A stretch of 64,000 bases of DNA from Rhizohabitans arisaemae (GCF_025996515.1 NZ_BLRH01000060.1:1488001-1552000); one strand, 5' to 3'; positions 1 to 8,211 are shown, numbered from the stretch's first letter. A program made the numbers and translations. The notes: generated by a model not told the origin, from the sequence alone.

Positions 1-117
1 TATGCAAACTTGGTGAATCTCGTCGCACTGAGCGTCGGTGCTCTGCTGGTTGGGGTGGGGGCTGCTCTCCTTGTGTACGCGCGGACAAAACGGCGGCCTG
101 CAAACATTGACGAGTGA
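1..117 (+). CDS. C-terminal tail of a surface-anchored protein (partial)
   Basis: The window opens inside a reading frame that ends at a TGA at 115-117. The visible 38 residues are a hydrophobic stretch of about 22 residues (LVNLVALSVGALL and on), then a short basic patch (RTKRR) and a few polar residues. This is the layout of a cell-wall sorting signal or a C-terminal membrane anchor; any LPxTG-like motif would lie just upstream, outside the window. A class E sortase is encoded at 8518. The function of the exported part cannot be seen. A plain C-terminal membrane anchor is the alternative. Confidence 0.6.
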   Translation, partial: YANLVNLVALSVGALLVGVGAALLVYARTKRRPANIDE

Positions 118-220
118 AGCTCCGGGCGATTCCGTCTAGGGGTTGTAGACAGGCGGATCGCCGACGTAATGGATGGAGTCGCCCGATCGACAAGATCGTT
201 GGTTGCGTACACTGACGGGC

Positions 221-604
221 ATGGCCTGTCGCATCAGTGAGTTGGTTATCGACGCCGCCGATCCTGATCGGCTCGCCGCATTCTGGAGCGAGGTTCTCGG
301 TTACGTCGAACTCGGCCGGGAGGACGACGGGAGCATCGAGATCGGGCCGGCCGACGTCGGCTTCGGCGGCCTGCAGCCCACCCTTGTTCTCAGCCCCAGT
401 AGCGCCCCGCGAACCGGGAAGCTTCGACTGCACATCGACGTCAGCGCCACCGACCGCGACCAGGACGCCGAGCTGGAGCGGTTGCTCGCTGTCGGGGCCA
501 AGCCCGTTGACGTCGGCCAGACCGGCACCGAGAGCTGGCACGTTCTGGCCGACCCGGAAGGCAACGAGTTCTGCCTCCTGCGCACCCGGCTTCAGCCCCT
601 CTGA
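221..604 (+). CDS. VOC (glyoxalase/bleomycin-resistance fold) protein
   Basis: About 127 residues with the layout of actinobacterial 'glyoxalase-like domain' proteins: an N-terminal ISELVIDAADPDRLAAFW segment (strand, then the helix with the AxFW signature), a central strand with LRLHIDVSA holding the His of the metal-site region, and a C-terminal WHVLADPEGNEFCLL block with the E of the second half-site. Family members bind small hydrophobic or metal-chelated substrates; the substrate here is unknown. I place the start at ATG 221 because homology begins there. An in-frame ATG at 173 would add a 16-residue tail that looks unrelated. Neither start has a strong Shine-Dalgarno (SD) sequence. Confidence 0.8.
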   Translation: MACRISELVIDAADPDRLAAFWSEVLGYVELGREDDGSIEIGPADVGFGGLQPTLVLSPSSAPRTGKLRLHIDVSATDRDQDAELERLLAVGAKPVDVGQTGTESWHVLADPEGNEFCLLRTRLQPL

Positions 605-753
605 TCACGTGTGTCTTGGCACCAAGCCGCTCGGCCGGTCGATTGAGGTCGGCTACCTGAGCTGACGCTTCGCCTGGGTGACCTTTGGCGTTCCGGTCGG
701 TTAGGAGCGTGTTTCGGTGACGGCAGTCTCCTGGTTCGGACTCGCACCCCGGT

Positions 754-807
754 TGTCAGGGAGTCCCTGACGCCCTAAGCTGTCAGGAAGTTCCTGACAG
801 CTTAGGG
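754..807. promoter_or_regulatory. Tandem palindromic operators upstream of the zinc-finger/HTH gene
   Basis: Two copies of the same odd-centred palindrome lie in tandem: GTCAGGGAgTCCCTGAC (centre 763) and TGTCAGGAAgTTCCTGACA (centre 790). Each is a perfect dyad around a single G and the centres are 27 bp apart. The second extends to a 35-bp perfect dyad (773-807, arms CCCTAAGCTGTCAGGAA). They end 24 bp before the GTG start at 832. Shared half-site TGTCAGG plus promoter position suggests repressor binding. The longer copy could also form a hairpin in the leader RNA. Confidence 0.6.
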
Positions 808-831
808 CTTCTGACCCCTTAGGAGTGTGCT

Positions 832-1203
832 GTGATTTCGTCTGACACTCTGGCCGGACTTGCTCGGTGTTCCTTCTGCGGCAAGTCGGACACCGAGGTC
901 GACAAGCTGGTCGCCGGCGCCGGCGTGTACATCTGCAATGAGTGTGTGGCTCTCTCCGCGATGGTCATCGAAGGAAGCCTCGACAGTCCCGTGGGGCCGC
1001 GGGTGCCTGTCTGGGCGTCGCTGGCGGACGAGGAGATGCTGAGCCACATTCCGCGCGTCGCCGAGCACATCGACCAGGCCGAGGCCGACCTGCGCTCATG
1101 GGTGCAGGAACTGCGCCGACGCGGCGTGACCTGGCGAAAGATCGGCGAAGCTCTCGGAATCACCCGCCAGTCCGCCTGGGAGCGGTTCTCCGGCGAAGAG
1201 TGA
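832..1203 (+). CDS. ClpX-type C4 zinc-finger protein with C-terminal HTH
   Basis: A 123-residue protein. Residues 10-45 form a ClpX/zf-C4-type zinc ribbon: C13 and C16 (CSFC), then C35 and C38 (CNEC), with the GVYICNECV signature of the ClpX N-terminal domain, but no AAA+ ATPase follows. After a linker, residues 95-118 ([22 protein letters not shown]) form a helix-turn-helix like those ending many actinobacterial regulators. The GTG start at 832 has an AGGAG at 821-825. Likely a DNA-binding regulator, or a ClpX-like adaptor carrying an HTH; the target is unknown. The tandem palindromes directly upstream make autoregulation plausible. Confidence 0.75.
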   Translation: MISSDTLAGLARCSFCGKSDTEVDKLVAGAGVYICNECVALSAMVIEGSLDSPVGPRVPVWASLADEEMLSHIPRVAEHIDQAEADLRSWVQELRRRGVTWRKIGEALGITRQSAWERFSGEE

Positions 1204-1256
1204 CGCGAACCCGGCACCGAGGTCTGCTTGTCCAGAGAACGACTTCGACTGTCGGG

Positions 1257-2579
1257 TCATCCGCGAGTGATGATGAAGTCCATGTCGGTGTAGTCGAATG
1301 TGATGGCGAACGGCTTGAAGAACTCGTGGGTGAAGTTGGCGAGCAGGTCGAAGCCGAAGCGAGCGGACTGGCCGGGGCCGGGAAGGCCCGGGAAGACCGT
1401 TTCCCAGGCGTAGCCGCGCACGTTGCGCCCCACGGCCTTGCCGAGGCTGACCCGGTCGGGCGTGATCGGATAGTACTTTCTCCGGTTGTGCTCGACCGGG
1501 TTGGCGTAATCCACCTCGATCCCGGTCCGTTCGGCGATCTCCACCGTCGTGTCGAGGGCGTGGGCAATGCCGCCGGTGTCGACGGTGACGAGCCGTGGCC
1601 CGGAGTTGAGGAGACTGCCCACGGTGCAGGGGTAGTGGTCCCCGGCCAGCCACAGGGGGAGCTCGTCGACCCGGGAACGACGGGCCTGCGCCCGGAACTT
1701 CCGTCGCTGGGCCTCGGTCTTACGGCGGAGGATCAGCGCTTGGCCGGCATAGTCCATGGTGGTCAGGAAGTGGTAGAACACCGTCGTTCCGATCACGCCG
1801 GCGGGCTGGGAGCCGTCGGGAAGAGGCGGCCGCTGGGTGTCGATCCACTGGACGGGGAGGTTGCGGATTTCGATCTCCCCGACCCGGAACGAGTTCAGCA
1901 CGCCCAGGTACATGGTGATCGGCGTGTTGTTGACGACCCCTCCCGAGACGGTGGCCAGCGCCTGCAGTCCCGCCTCTTCCGCCGCCTCCGGAGACAGGTC
2001 GAGGGTCGAATAGGTGTCGAGCAGGAATTTCTTGGTCGCTCCGCCGTTGAGGGACGCTTCGACGGAGGGTACGGGGTCGAGGGTGTGGAAAGGCAGATGT
2101 GCTTCGGCCGCCCCCTGTATCCGCCACGGTGTGCCGGCGAGATTGGCGAAGACGGTGGCGAAGGCCGCGTCGCGCTGGTCGCCGGTCTGACGCAGCAGTG
2201 GTACGGCGCGGGCGTGCTGATCTTGCCGTACGAAGCACTCGGCGAGCCGCTGCTTCGAGGCGATGTCGGCGGGAGCCAGGCTGATAGCCCGGGACAGGAA
2301 GTTCTCGGCCGCGTGGAACCGGTTGGACAGCAGGGCGATGTAGCCGAGCCGGGCGGCGGCGTGCGCGTTCTGCGGGTTCTTGCGGAGCAGGTGCCGGTAG
2401 CCGCGTTCGGCTTCGGCGAACTTGCCGTTCTTGAAAAGCTGGTCCGGATCCGGGGGAGAGGCGAAAGCCGCCGAACCCGAACCCATCAGCGGAAGCGCGG
2501 CGCCGGCGGCCGCGGTCAGGCCGACCCCGCGTAGGAACATGCGCCTGTCGAAGGTGTGAATATCGTCTCGGGAGGTCAT
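1257..2579 (-). CDS. Tat-exported aspartyl-protease-like protein with TPR-like N-terminus
   Basis: A 440-residue protein. Residues 12-40 are a twin-arginine signal (DRRMFLRG, then a hydrophobic stretch ending before SPPDP). Residues 45-130 are helical and TPR-like (GKFAEAERGYRHLLRKNPQNAHAAARLGY). Two later lobes resemble retropepsin-like aspartyl domains: FLLDTYSTLDLS around D188 and LVTVDTGGIAHALD around D334, each followed by hydrophobic strands. The first lobe has DTY in place of the catalytic DTG, so activity is uncertain. The ATG start has AGGAG six bases upstream. It probably acts outside the membrane as a protease-fold or binding protein; the substrate is unknown. Confidence 0.65.
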   Translation of the reverse strand: MTSRDDIHTFDRRMFLRGVGLTAAAGAALPLMGSGSAAFASPPDPDQLFKNGKFAEAERGYRHLLRKNPQNAHAAARLGYIALLSNRFHAAENFLSRAISLAPADIASKQRLAECFVRQDQHARAVPLLRQTGDQRDAAFATVFANLAGTPWRIQGAAEAHLPFHTLDPVPSVEASLNGGATKKFLLDTYSTLDLSPEAAEEAGLQALATVSGGVVNNTPITMYLGVLNSFRVGEIEIRNLPVQWIDTQRPPLPDGSQPAGVIGTTVFYHFLTTMDYAGQALILRRKTEAQRRKFRAQARRSRVDELPLWLAGDHYPCTVGSLLNSGPRLVTVDTGGIAHALDTTVEIAERTGIEVDYANPVEHNRRKYYPITPDRVSLGKAVGRNVRGYAWETVFPGLPGPGQSARFGFDLLANFTHEFFKPFAITFDYTDMDFIITRG

Positions 2580-2820
2580 GTCGGCTCCTGACGTGATTCT
2601 CGTTTGTCTTACGCCGCCGCGTTGATCAATGTGGGCGGAGGGCCAGTCAATCCACCGAGGTGTTCAACGGGCATAAGTGCACGACCTTCACATTCACGGC
2701 TATCCGCCGCTGGTCGGCTGTATCGCCATCGTTGGTGGGTGCGGACAGGTGGGATGGGAGTGGCAGGCGACGGGTTTTCGGGAGACCCGAATGGGAGTGT
2801 CCACCCGATATCGTCGATTG

Positions 2821-3375
2821 ATGACTGACATGGTGATTGAGACCGAGCGGCTCGTTCTGCGGAGCTGGCGCGACGGCGACAGGGAGCCGTTCGCGGCGCT
2901 GAACGCCGACCCCGAGGTGATGGAGCACTTCCCCGCCATATTCTCGCGGGAGGAGAGCGATGCGATGGTCGATCGCATCAAGGCGGGGTTCGACATGCAC
3001 GGCTTCGGGTTTTGGGCGGTGGAGGCGGCAGGGGCGTTCATCGGCTTCACCGGCCTTTCGGTGCCACGGTTCACCGCGCATTTCACGCCCTGTGTCGAGA
3101 TCGGCTGGCGGCTCGCCCGCTCCGCATGGGGGTACGGCTACGCGAGTGAGGCGGCGGCAGCCGTACTGGACGACGCGTTCGGGAGGCTTGGGCTCAGCGA
3201 GGTGGTGTCGTTCACAGCGGTGACGAACGAGCGGTCACAGGCCGTCATGCAGCGAATCGGGATGGTGCGCGACACCGAGGGTGATTTCGACCATCCTGTG
3301 GTGCCCGAGGGTAGCCGGCTGCGCCGGCACGTCCTCTATCGAGTCACCAACCCGTCGTATGGGTCGGCCCGGTGA
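2821..3375 (+). CDS. GNAT-family N-acetyltransferase (RimJ/RimL type)
   Basis: 184 residues beginning MTDMVIETERLVLRSW, the usual opening of RimJ/RimL-like acetyltransferases (IETERLxLR). The acetyl-CoA site region is recognisable in WRLARSAWGYGYASEAAAAVLDDAF (Q/RxxGxG/A-like pyrophosphate loop as WGYGYASEA), and the C-terminal half has the typical SxAVMQRIGM segment of the family. The substrate (a protein N-terminus or a small amine) cannot be told. The same frame is open upstream to 2677, but homology begins at 2821. No clear SD sequence. The gene stands alone between divergent and convergent neighbours. Confidence 0.85.
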   Translation: MTDMVIETERLVLRSWRDGDREPFAALNADPEVMEHFPAIFSREESDAMVDRIKAGFDMHGFGFWAVEAAGAFIGFTGLSVPRFTAHFTPCVEIGWRLARSAWGYGYASEAAAAVLDDAFGRLGLSEVVSFTAVTNERSQAVMQRIGMVRDTEGDFDHPVVPEGSRLRRHVLYRVTNPSYGSAR

Positions 3376-3484
3376 AGGCGGCCATCGGGCATTCGGGTCC
3401 GCTGGAAGGACCACATCGATCAGCGGTGGCTTGAAGAAGCTACCTGCGTAAAGTCGACCCGATTGGCCCCACGCGGTGATCTAT

Positions 3485-3510
3485 GACCGCCCGTCGCCCG
3501 GCGGGTGGTC
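3485..3510. terminator. Hairpin between convergent genes
   Basis: GACCGCCCG (3485-3493) pairs with CGGGTGGTC (3502-3510) with one G-U pair across an 8-base loop. It lies between the acetyltransferase (ends 3375) and the channel gene (ends 3527), so it could terminate both transcripts. No long T-run follows. Confidence 0.4.
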
Positions 3511-3526
3511 CACTCGCCCGGGGCTT

Positions 3527-4027
3527 TCACTGTTTGAAGGCACGCCTGAAGCTGCCGACCAGGGAAGCGAGGATCACCAGGTTGAAGGCGATGTTCACCG
3601 TCACGAACGCCCGGGCGAGTTGACCTTGGGCGTGTACGTCTCCGAAACCCACGGTGGCGATGGTGGCCATGGTGAAGTAGAGCGCGTCGGTCCGGGTGTT
3701 CAGCTGGGCGAACTGCTCCGGGCTGCTGGTGGCGATGACGTAATGGGACAGGGCGAAGAACGTGGTGGCTATGTAGAGGAGCAGAAGGAGATCACGGATT
3801 CGGGCGGGTTCCCCGCGCATCATCCTGAGTGTCCGTCGGGCGAAAACCAGGGTGAGCAGGGCGACCCCTGCGATGAACAGCAGAATCGACACCGTCAGTC
3901 GCACCGGATTCCTGCTGTCCCCGAGTGGTATCAGGTAGTACAAGAGGATAAGTCCGACGACCATGGCGACCTGGCCGACCCAGCCGTGGGATGCCCGCTC
4001 TCCTGCCACCTCCCCATCATTTGGCAT
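3527..4027 (-). CDS. Two-pore-domain-like potassium channel subunit (Ion_trans_2)
   Basis: 166 residues with four hydrophobic segments (about 18-36, 43-63, 79-98 and 137-158). Between the last two lies a pore loop, ALYFTMATIATVGFGD, whose TVGFGD (125-130) is the K+ selectivity filter. There is no C-terminal RCK/TrkA_N domain, so no ligand gate is visible and regulation is unknown. It sits in the plasma membrane, probably as a tetramer passing K+. The last residues (RRAFKQ) are basic and cytosolic. The flanking genes give no functional hint. Confidence 0.88.
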   Translation of the reverse strand: MPNDGEVAGERASHGWVGQVAMVVGLILLYYLIPLGDSRNPVRLTVSILLFIAGVALLTLVFARRTLRMMRGEPARIRDLLLLLYIATTFFALSHYVIATSSPEQFAQLNTRTDALYFTMATIATVGFGDVHAQGQLARAFVTVNIAFNLVILASLVGSFRRAFKQ

Positions 4028-4062
4028 CGGGTCGGCCCGCCTCCCGTGGACACGCCGTCGGC

Positions 4063-5388
4063 CTAGCGCCAGCCGTCCGGGTCGACTCCGCCCGGGATCG
4101 GGACCACAGGGTCGTACGGGGTACGCGAGAAGATGAAGGTCTGCAGGTCGAGGTGGGTTCCCTGCGGACCCCGTACCACCCGGAGGATCTCACCGGCGTG
4201 GTATCCGTCGAGCCCGAGCCAGGTGCCGTCTGGTTCGGGGCGGAAGCGGGACGCCCTCCCCCGCTCGCCGATCGGCGAAAGGTTGATCAGGCCGTCCGGC
4301 AGGATGCGGAGCACGTACGGCAGCGGCCCCCAGTACCACTGTCCGGTCAGTTCGAGGAGATCCGGATCGACGCTCTGCGGGGTCCATTCGGCGGGTATGC
4401 GCGGCTCGTGCTCGCTCATGATGTCGAGCAGGTCGGTGAGGAGGGTGAACCCGACGCCGAAGGTGGTGTTGGCGAGGAAGAACGCACCGGTGGCGTCGGC
4501 GGGGTCGACCCAGATCGTGGCGAGGAACCCGGGCATGGAGCCCGTATGACCGGCGAGCCTGCGCCCGCGGTGCCGCATGAGCTGGAATCCGAGTCCGTAC
4601 CCGGACCGCCATTCGTCGCCGTCGTCGACCTTGGCGGGTTCCCGCATCTCGGCGACGGTGTCCTGGTGGAGGACGTCTCCGCTGTCGCCGCCGATGAAGA
4701 GCGTCCACCGGGCCAGGTCCGTCGCGGTCGACCAGAGCTGCCCGGCGGGAGCCATCGCCCCTCCGTCGTGGGCCGGCTCCGGCAGCAGGACATCCGCCCA
4801 CGGGTGTACGGCCCAGCCTTCGGCGTGCGGCTCCTGCGGCATGAAGGTGGTGCGGTTCATCCCGAGCGGCTCGAGGATTTCCTTGTGTACGGCGGTCATC
4901 CAGTCACTCCCCCGATGCCGGGAGACCAGTTCGCCGAGCAGGCCGTATCCGACATTGGAGTAGTGGAACCGGCGTCCGGCGCGATGCCGTACCACCTCGG
5001 GTCCGAGGGTGAGCCGATCCGGCCCGGCGATCCGCTCCCACCATTCCCCGGGTGCTTCGGCGGTCAGGCCCCCGGTGTGGGAGAGCAGTTCGGCGATGGT
5101 TCGGTCACCTACGGGGGTGCCGGGGACGTGGGTGTCCAGCGTGTCGTTCAAACCGAGGCGGCCTTCGTCGCGGAGACGCATGACCATTACCGCGATAAAA
5201 GTTTTGGTGATTGAGCCGATGCGATATTGGGTGTCGGCGGTGGGGGAGGCTCCGCCGACTTCACCTCTCGCTCCCAGCCACACGGTTTGGCCGTCTCGGA
5301 CGACGGATGCCACCACCGAGGGGAGGCGTTCCTGGGCTTGGTCGATGGCGAGTCGCCTTAGCAGAGCCTGTGCGGTGGTGGGCAGCAT
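4063..5388 (-). CDS. Serine hydrolase, beta-lactamase class C family
   Basis: 441 residues. The catalytic motifs of class C beta-lactamase/esterase-type hydrolases are in order: SITK (S59, K62) in YRIGSITKTFIA, YSN (Y143-N145) in FHYSNVGYGLLG, and HTG (281-283) in AGHTGSMPGF replacing the usual KTG. No signal peptide is visible, so it is probably cytosolic, which fits an esterase or peptidase more than a resistance enzyme. The C-terminal 110 residues form an extra beta-rich domain (GQWYWGPLPYVLRIL) common in this group. A GAGGAG stretch lies upstream of the ATG. The substrate cannot be predicted. Confidence 0.85.
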   Translation of the reverse strand: MLPTTAQALLRRLAIDQAQERLPSVVASVVRDGQTVWLGARGEVGGASPTADTQYRIGSITKTFIAVMVMRLRDEGRLGLNDTLDTHVPGTPVGDRTIAELLSHTGGLTAEAPGEWWERIAGPDRLTLGPEVVRHRAGRRFHYSNVGYGLLGELVSRHRGSDWMTAVHKEILEPLGMNRTTFMPQEPHAEGWAVHPWADVLLPEPAHDGGAMAPAGQLWSTATDLARWTLFIGGDSGDVLHQDTVAEMREPAKVDDGDEWRSGYGLGFQLMRHRGRRLAGHTGSMPGFLATIWVDPADATGAFFLANTTFGVGFTLLTDLLDIMSEHEPRIPAEWTPQSVDPDLLELTGQWYWGPLPYVLRILPDGLINLSPIGERGRASRFRPEPDGTWLGLDGYHAGEILRVVRGPQGTHLDLQTFIFSRTPYDPVVPIPGGVDPDGWR

Positions 5389-5624
5389 GAGAGGTTCTCC
5401 TCATCCGAGCGCTGGATGCACCCACCCTAATCGCGTGTGGGCTGATGAGAAGATGGCCCTCGACGGTGAACTCAGAGCCTGAATAATCGTGTGTGTCGAG
5501 GTAGACGGCTTGACCCTGCTTACTTGCGGTTCACTTTTGTGTGTTTTGGGTGTCGGCAAAGTATCTAAAATTCAATAGCCTTTAATTTACTTTCAGGCCC
5601 TGTGCCTTGGGATGAGGGCCCAAA

Positions 5625-5657
5625 AAGGTCCCGGGCGATCGGCATCCCCGGGACCTT
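5625..5657 (-). terminator. Rho-independent terminator of the downstream membrane protein gene
   Basis: Perfect 11-bp stem AAGGTCCCGGG (5625-5635) with CCCGGGACCTT (5647-5657) and an 11-base loop. On the minus strand the stem runs directly into TTTTT, so it should end the transcript of the gene at 5675-6223. The stretch from 5389 to about 5610 before it is AT-richer than its surroundings and holds no gene I can support. Confidence 0.8.
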
Positions 5658-5674
5658 GTCGCGAACCTCTCAGG

Positions 5675-6223
5675 CTACGGCCTGTGGTCGTCCAGTGGCT
5701 TTTCGATGCCGTGGCCGCGCTGGTGGGCCTTGGAGGCCACCTTGTCGGCGGTCTCGTGGACCTTTTCGCCGGCCTTCTCGGCTCGGCCGCCGGCCCACTT
5801 CGTGGTCTCACCCACCTGGGTCGCGGCCTCCTCGGCGTTGTTCTGGATCGCCTCCGTCCAGTGCTGGGTGGTGCCCCGCCGAATGAGCACCCCCGTGACG
5901 ATGATGGCCGCACCGGCGACCAGGAGCATCATCGGCCAACGACTCCGGGGCTGCACCCGGTATGGATCGATTCGGTCGGCCGCTGAGGCGAGCATCGCGC
6001 TCAGTCTCGGCGCGAGACTCTCCTCGACTGAGTGGGCTGCACGGTCCAGCTGGGGTGCTGCCCAGCCACGTGCGTCCATGAAGCGGTGGGCGGCCATCTC
6101 GCGGGCGCTCATCGCCATGGGCGAAACCCGCTCGGCCGCCCATTGTGCCCGGGCTCTCGCCCGTCGTGGCCACGTCGCAGGGACAATCACCTCGACGCGG
6201 CGCCTTCTCTGTGTCAGGGACAC
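5675..6223 (-). CDS. Single-pass membrane protein, DUF5324-like
   Basis: About 182 residues. A basic N-terminus with a long amphipathic region (residues 15-95) is followed by one transmembrane segment (MMLLVAGAAIIVTGVLI), then a charged, Ala/Lys/Glu-rich tail likely to be a coiled coil (TKWAGGRAEKAGEKVHETADKV). I chose the GTG at 6223 because GGGGGAGG lies five bases upstream; a longer frame begins at 6262. Small proteins of this build sit next to the cyclophilin/crgA block in other actinomycetes, and I match it to DUF5324 by layout and context only. Function unknown, possibly envelope related. Confidence 0.65.
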   Translation of the reverse strand: MSLTQRRRRVEVIVPATWPRRARARAQWAAERVSPMAMSAREMAAHRFMDARGWAAPQLDRAAHSVEESLAPRLSAMLASAADRIDPYRVQPRSRWPMMLLVAGAAIIVTGVLIRRGTTQHWTEAIQNNAEEAATQVGETTKWAGGRAEKAGEKVHETADKVASKAHQRGHGIEKPLDDHRP

Positions 6224-6404
6224 AACAACCTCCCCCTGTCGCCGGGGCCCCTGAGGGCTCACCTTCCCGCTTACAAGCGGCTCAACCCTGACCGGCCGTG
6301 GGAGGATTACCGGACGACCCGCAGGTCGTACGCCACATCACCACAGACCAGCACTGTGCACTTCTAACCAGATGTGCGCAGGACAAACGAGGGGAAGCCA
6401 ACCA

Positions 6405-6941
6405 GTGGCTGAGGAACTCACAGCGACGCTGCACACCAATCTCGGTGCGATAAAGGTCCAGCTCTTCCCGAACCACGCGCCGAAGACGGTGCGGAACTTC
6501 GTCGAACTGGCGGAGGGGTCGAGGGAGTGGACGCACCCGGAGACGGGGCAGCGGTCCACCGAGAAGCTCTACGACGGCACGATTTTCCACCGTGTCATCG
6601 ACGGCTTCATGATCCAGGGTGGGGACCCGCTCGGTCAGGGTATCGGAGGCCCCGGCTACAAGTTCGACGACGAGATCCACCCCGACCTCTACTTCAATCG
6701 GCCTTACCTGCTGGCCATGGCCAACGCGGGTAAGCAGATGGGGCGCGGGACCAACGGCTCGCAGTTCTTCATCACCGTCGTGCCGACGCCGCACCTGAAC
6801 GGCAGGCACACCATTTTCGGCGAGGTTCTCGAGGGCCAGGACGTCGTGGACGCCATCTCCAAGGTCGCCACGGGCCGCAACGACCGGCCGCAGTCCGACG
6901 TCGTCCTGGAGCGCGTCGTTATCGAGCGCAAGCAGGCCTGA
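6405..6941 (+). CDS. ppiA: Peptidyl-prolyl cis-trans isomerase, cyclophilin type
   Basis: 178 residues with the cyclophilin fold signature: LHTNLGAIKVQLFPNHAPKTVRNF at the N-terminus, the catalytic-arginine block FHRVIDGFMIQGGD, the binding-groove segment NGSQFFITV, and the HTIFGEVLEG segment near the end. No signal peptide, so it is the cytosolic isomerase that accelerates prolyl-bond rotation during folding. GTG start at 6405 with AGGGGAAG seven bases upstream. Its place beside rhomboid and crgA matches the origin-proximal order of other actinomycetes, including ppiA in mycobacteria. Confidence 0.95.
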   Translation: MAEELTATLHTNLGAIKVQLFPNHAPKTVRNFVELAEGSREWTHPETGQRSTEKLYDGTIFHRVIDGFMIQGGDPLGQGIGGPGYKFDDEIHPDLYFNRPYLLAMANAGKQMGRGTNGSQFFITVVPTPHLNGRHTIFGEVLEGQDVVDAISKVATGRNDRPQSDVVLERVVIERKQA

Positions 6942-6991
6942 CCACGCATAGGGTGGTTGGGTATACGCACGGTCGAAAGGGCCCTCACGCG

Positions 6992-7882
6992 ATGACAACT
7001 CAGCCACCCGAGGTGCCGTCGACCCCGCCCGAGTCCTTGGGCGGGGAACGGCCTTCCCCCCACGTCGTTCCGGTGTGCTACAGACATCCCGGCCGCGAGA
7101 CCTACGTCCGGTGCCAACGGTGTGATCGTGCCATCTGCCCGGACTGCATGCGCGAGGCGGCCGTCGGCCACCAATGCGTGGAGTGCGTGCACCAGGGCAG
7201 CCGGACCGTGCGCCAGGCGCGTACGACCTTCGGGGGCAAGGTCACCAACCGCGTTTTCGTCACCTGGACCCTGCTCGCGGTGAACGTGTTCGCGTACGTC
7301 TTGGAGGCGGCGAACACGGTCCGGGTTCTGAACGAGTTCATGATGTCCGCCGGCCACGTGGCGGTCGGGCAGTGGTGGAGACTGATCACCGGCGCATTTC
7401 TGCATTCCCCGCCACCGTCGTTCTGGCACATCCTCTTCAACATGTGGGCGCTGTATGTAATCGGTCCCGAGCTTGAGCGGCGTCTGGGATCGGTCCGTTT
7501 CGCCGCGCTCTACATGATCTCCGCGCTCGGCGGCTCAGTCGCGATCTACCTTTTCGGGACGACTGCGGTCGGCGCCTCCGGAGCGATTTTCGGGCTCTTC
7601 GCGGCGCTGTTCGTGGTCGGACGGAAGCTGGGCTACGACATCCGCGGGGTGGCCGTGCTCATCGGCATCAACGTGGTGATCACTTTTATCGTTCCGGGGA
7701 TCAGCTGGCAGGGCCACCTGGGCGGGTTGGTGACCGGCGCCCTGGTGGCCGCGATATTTGCCTACGCCCCTGCCAAAAACAGGAACGTCATTCAGTTCGC
7801 CGCCACGTTCGCCGTCTTTATCGTGCTCGTCTTGCTCGTGGTTGTTCTGCCCCCGTTCGCCTACAGCGCACTCTTCGGGTGA
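6992..7882 (+). CDS. Rhomboid-family intramembrane serine protease with N-terminal zinc finger
   Basis: 296 residues. Residues 25-65 carry a B-box-like zinc finger (CYRHPGRETYVRCQRCDR, CPDC, H/C pairs). A rhomboid membrane domain follows with six hydrophobic segments. The catalytic serine is in GASGAIFGLF, and the partner histidine in WQGHLGGLVTG in the last core helix. The WR-like motif of the L1 loop is in QWWRLITGAFLH, and HILFNMWAL is the conserved segment of helix 2. It should cut transmembrane substrates in the plasma membrane; substrates are unknown. ATG 6992 is the start that keeps the polar Pro-rich N-terminus. It lies 50 bp after ppiA, probably cotranscribed. Confidence 0.93.
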   Translation: MTTQPPEVPSTPPESLGGERPSPHVVPVCYRHPGRETYVRCQRCDRAICPDCMREAAVGHQCVECVHQGSRTVRQARTTFGGKVTNRVFVTWTLLAVNVFAYVLEAANTVRVLNEFMMSAGHVAVGQWWRLITGAFLHSPPPSFWHILFNMWALYVIGPELERRLGSVRFAALYMISALGGSVAIYLFGTTAVGASGAIFGLFAALFVVGRKLGYDIRGVAVLIGINVVITFIVPGISWQGHLGGLVTGALVAAIFAYAPAKNRNVIQFAATFAVFIVLVLLVVVLPPFAYSALFG

Positions 7883-7914
7883 GTATCCACAGCCTGTGGA
7901 TAACCTGTGGAGCG
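7883..7914. other. Cluster of DnaA-box-like sequences between convergent genes
   Basis: Directly after the rhomboid stop codon lie GTATCCACA (7883-7891, plus), TTATCCACA (7895-7903, minus; perfect match to the classical DnaA box) and a weaker CTCCACAGG-type copy on the minus strand (7904-7912). The first two form a 19-bp perfect dyad, TATCCACAGCCTGTGGATA (7884-7902). As the site lies between convergent genes it could instead be a short terminator hairpin, but no T-run follows. Confidence 0.45.
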
Positions 7915-7953
7915 AGCTTGCCGGCAATTGGGACGGGCGGCGGATGAGCGAGA

Positions 7954-8211
7954 TTATCGCCAACGTGTGGAGAGGACCACGCCGAAGACAATCAGACCAA
8001 AGCCGATCAGCAGGTTCCAGTTTTGAAGATCGGACATCACCGGCACGTTGGTTCCGGCAATGTAGTACACGGCGATCCACAGCACGCCGAGTATCCAGGC
8101 GACCACCATCGCCGGGGCGAGCCACCGTGGGCTGACCGCGACCTGCTGCGTCTTCGGCGGCGGAGTGTAGACCGCCTTCTTGCGAGTGTTTGGCTTGGGC
8201 ACGACTGACAA
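7954..8211 (-). CDS. crgA: Cell division protein CrgA
   Basis: 85 residues: a polar, Lys-rich N-terminus (MSVVPKPNTRKKAVYTPPP), then two transmembrane segments (about 32-52 and 65-82) separated by a short loop NVPVMSDLQNWN, ending STRWR. This is the exact build of CrgA, the actinobacterial membrane protein that coordinates FtsZ-ring function with peptidoglycan synthesis and, in sporulating genera, delays septation. Position between rhomboid/cyclophilin and pabA/pknB is the conserved one. It is transcribed against the rhomboid gene and divergently from the sortase gene. Confidence 0.95.
   Translation of the reverse strand: MSVVPKPNTRKKAVYTPPPKTQQVAVSPRWLAPAMVVAWILGVLWIAVYYIAGTNVPVMSDLQNWNLLIGFGLIVFGVVLSTRWR

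Noticed and set aside
942-2534. Long open frame (530 codons) on the plus strand
   Set aside because: It is the antisense of the Tat-exported protease-like gene; composition is Gly/Arg/Val-rich without a domain, as expected for a high-GC shadow frame.
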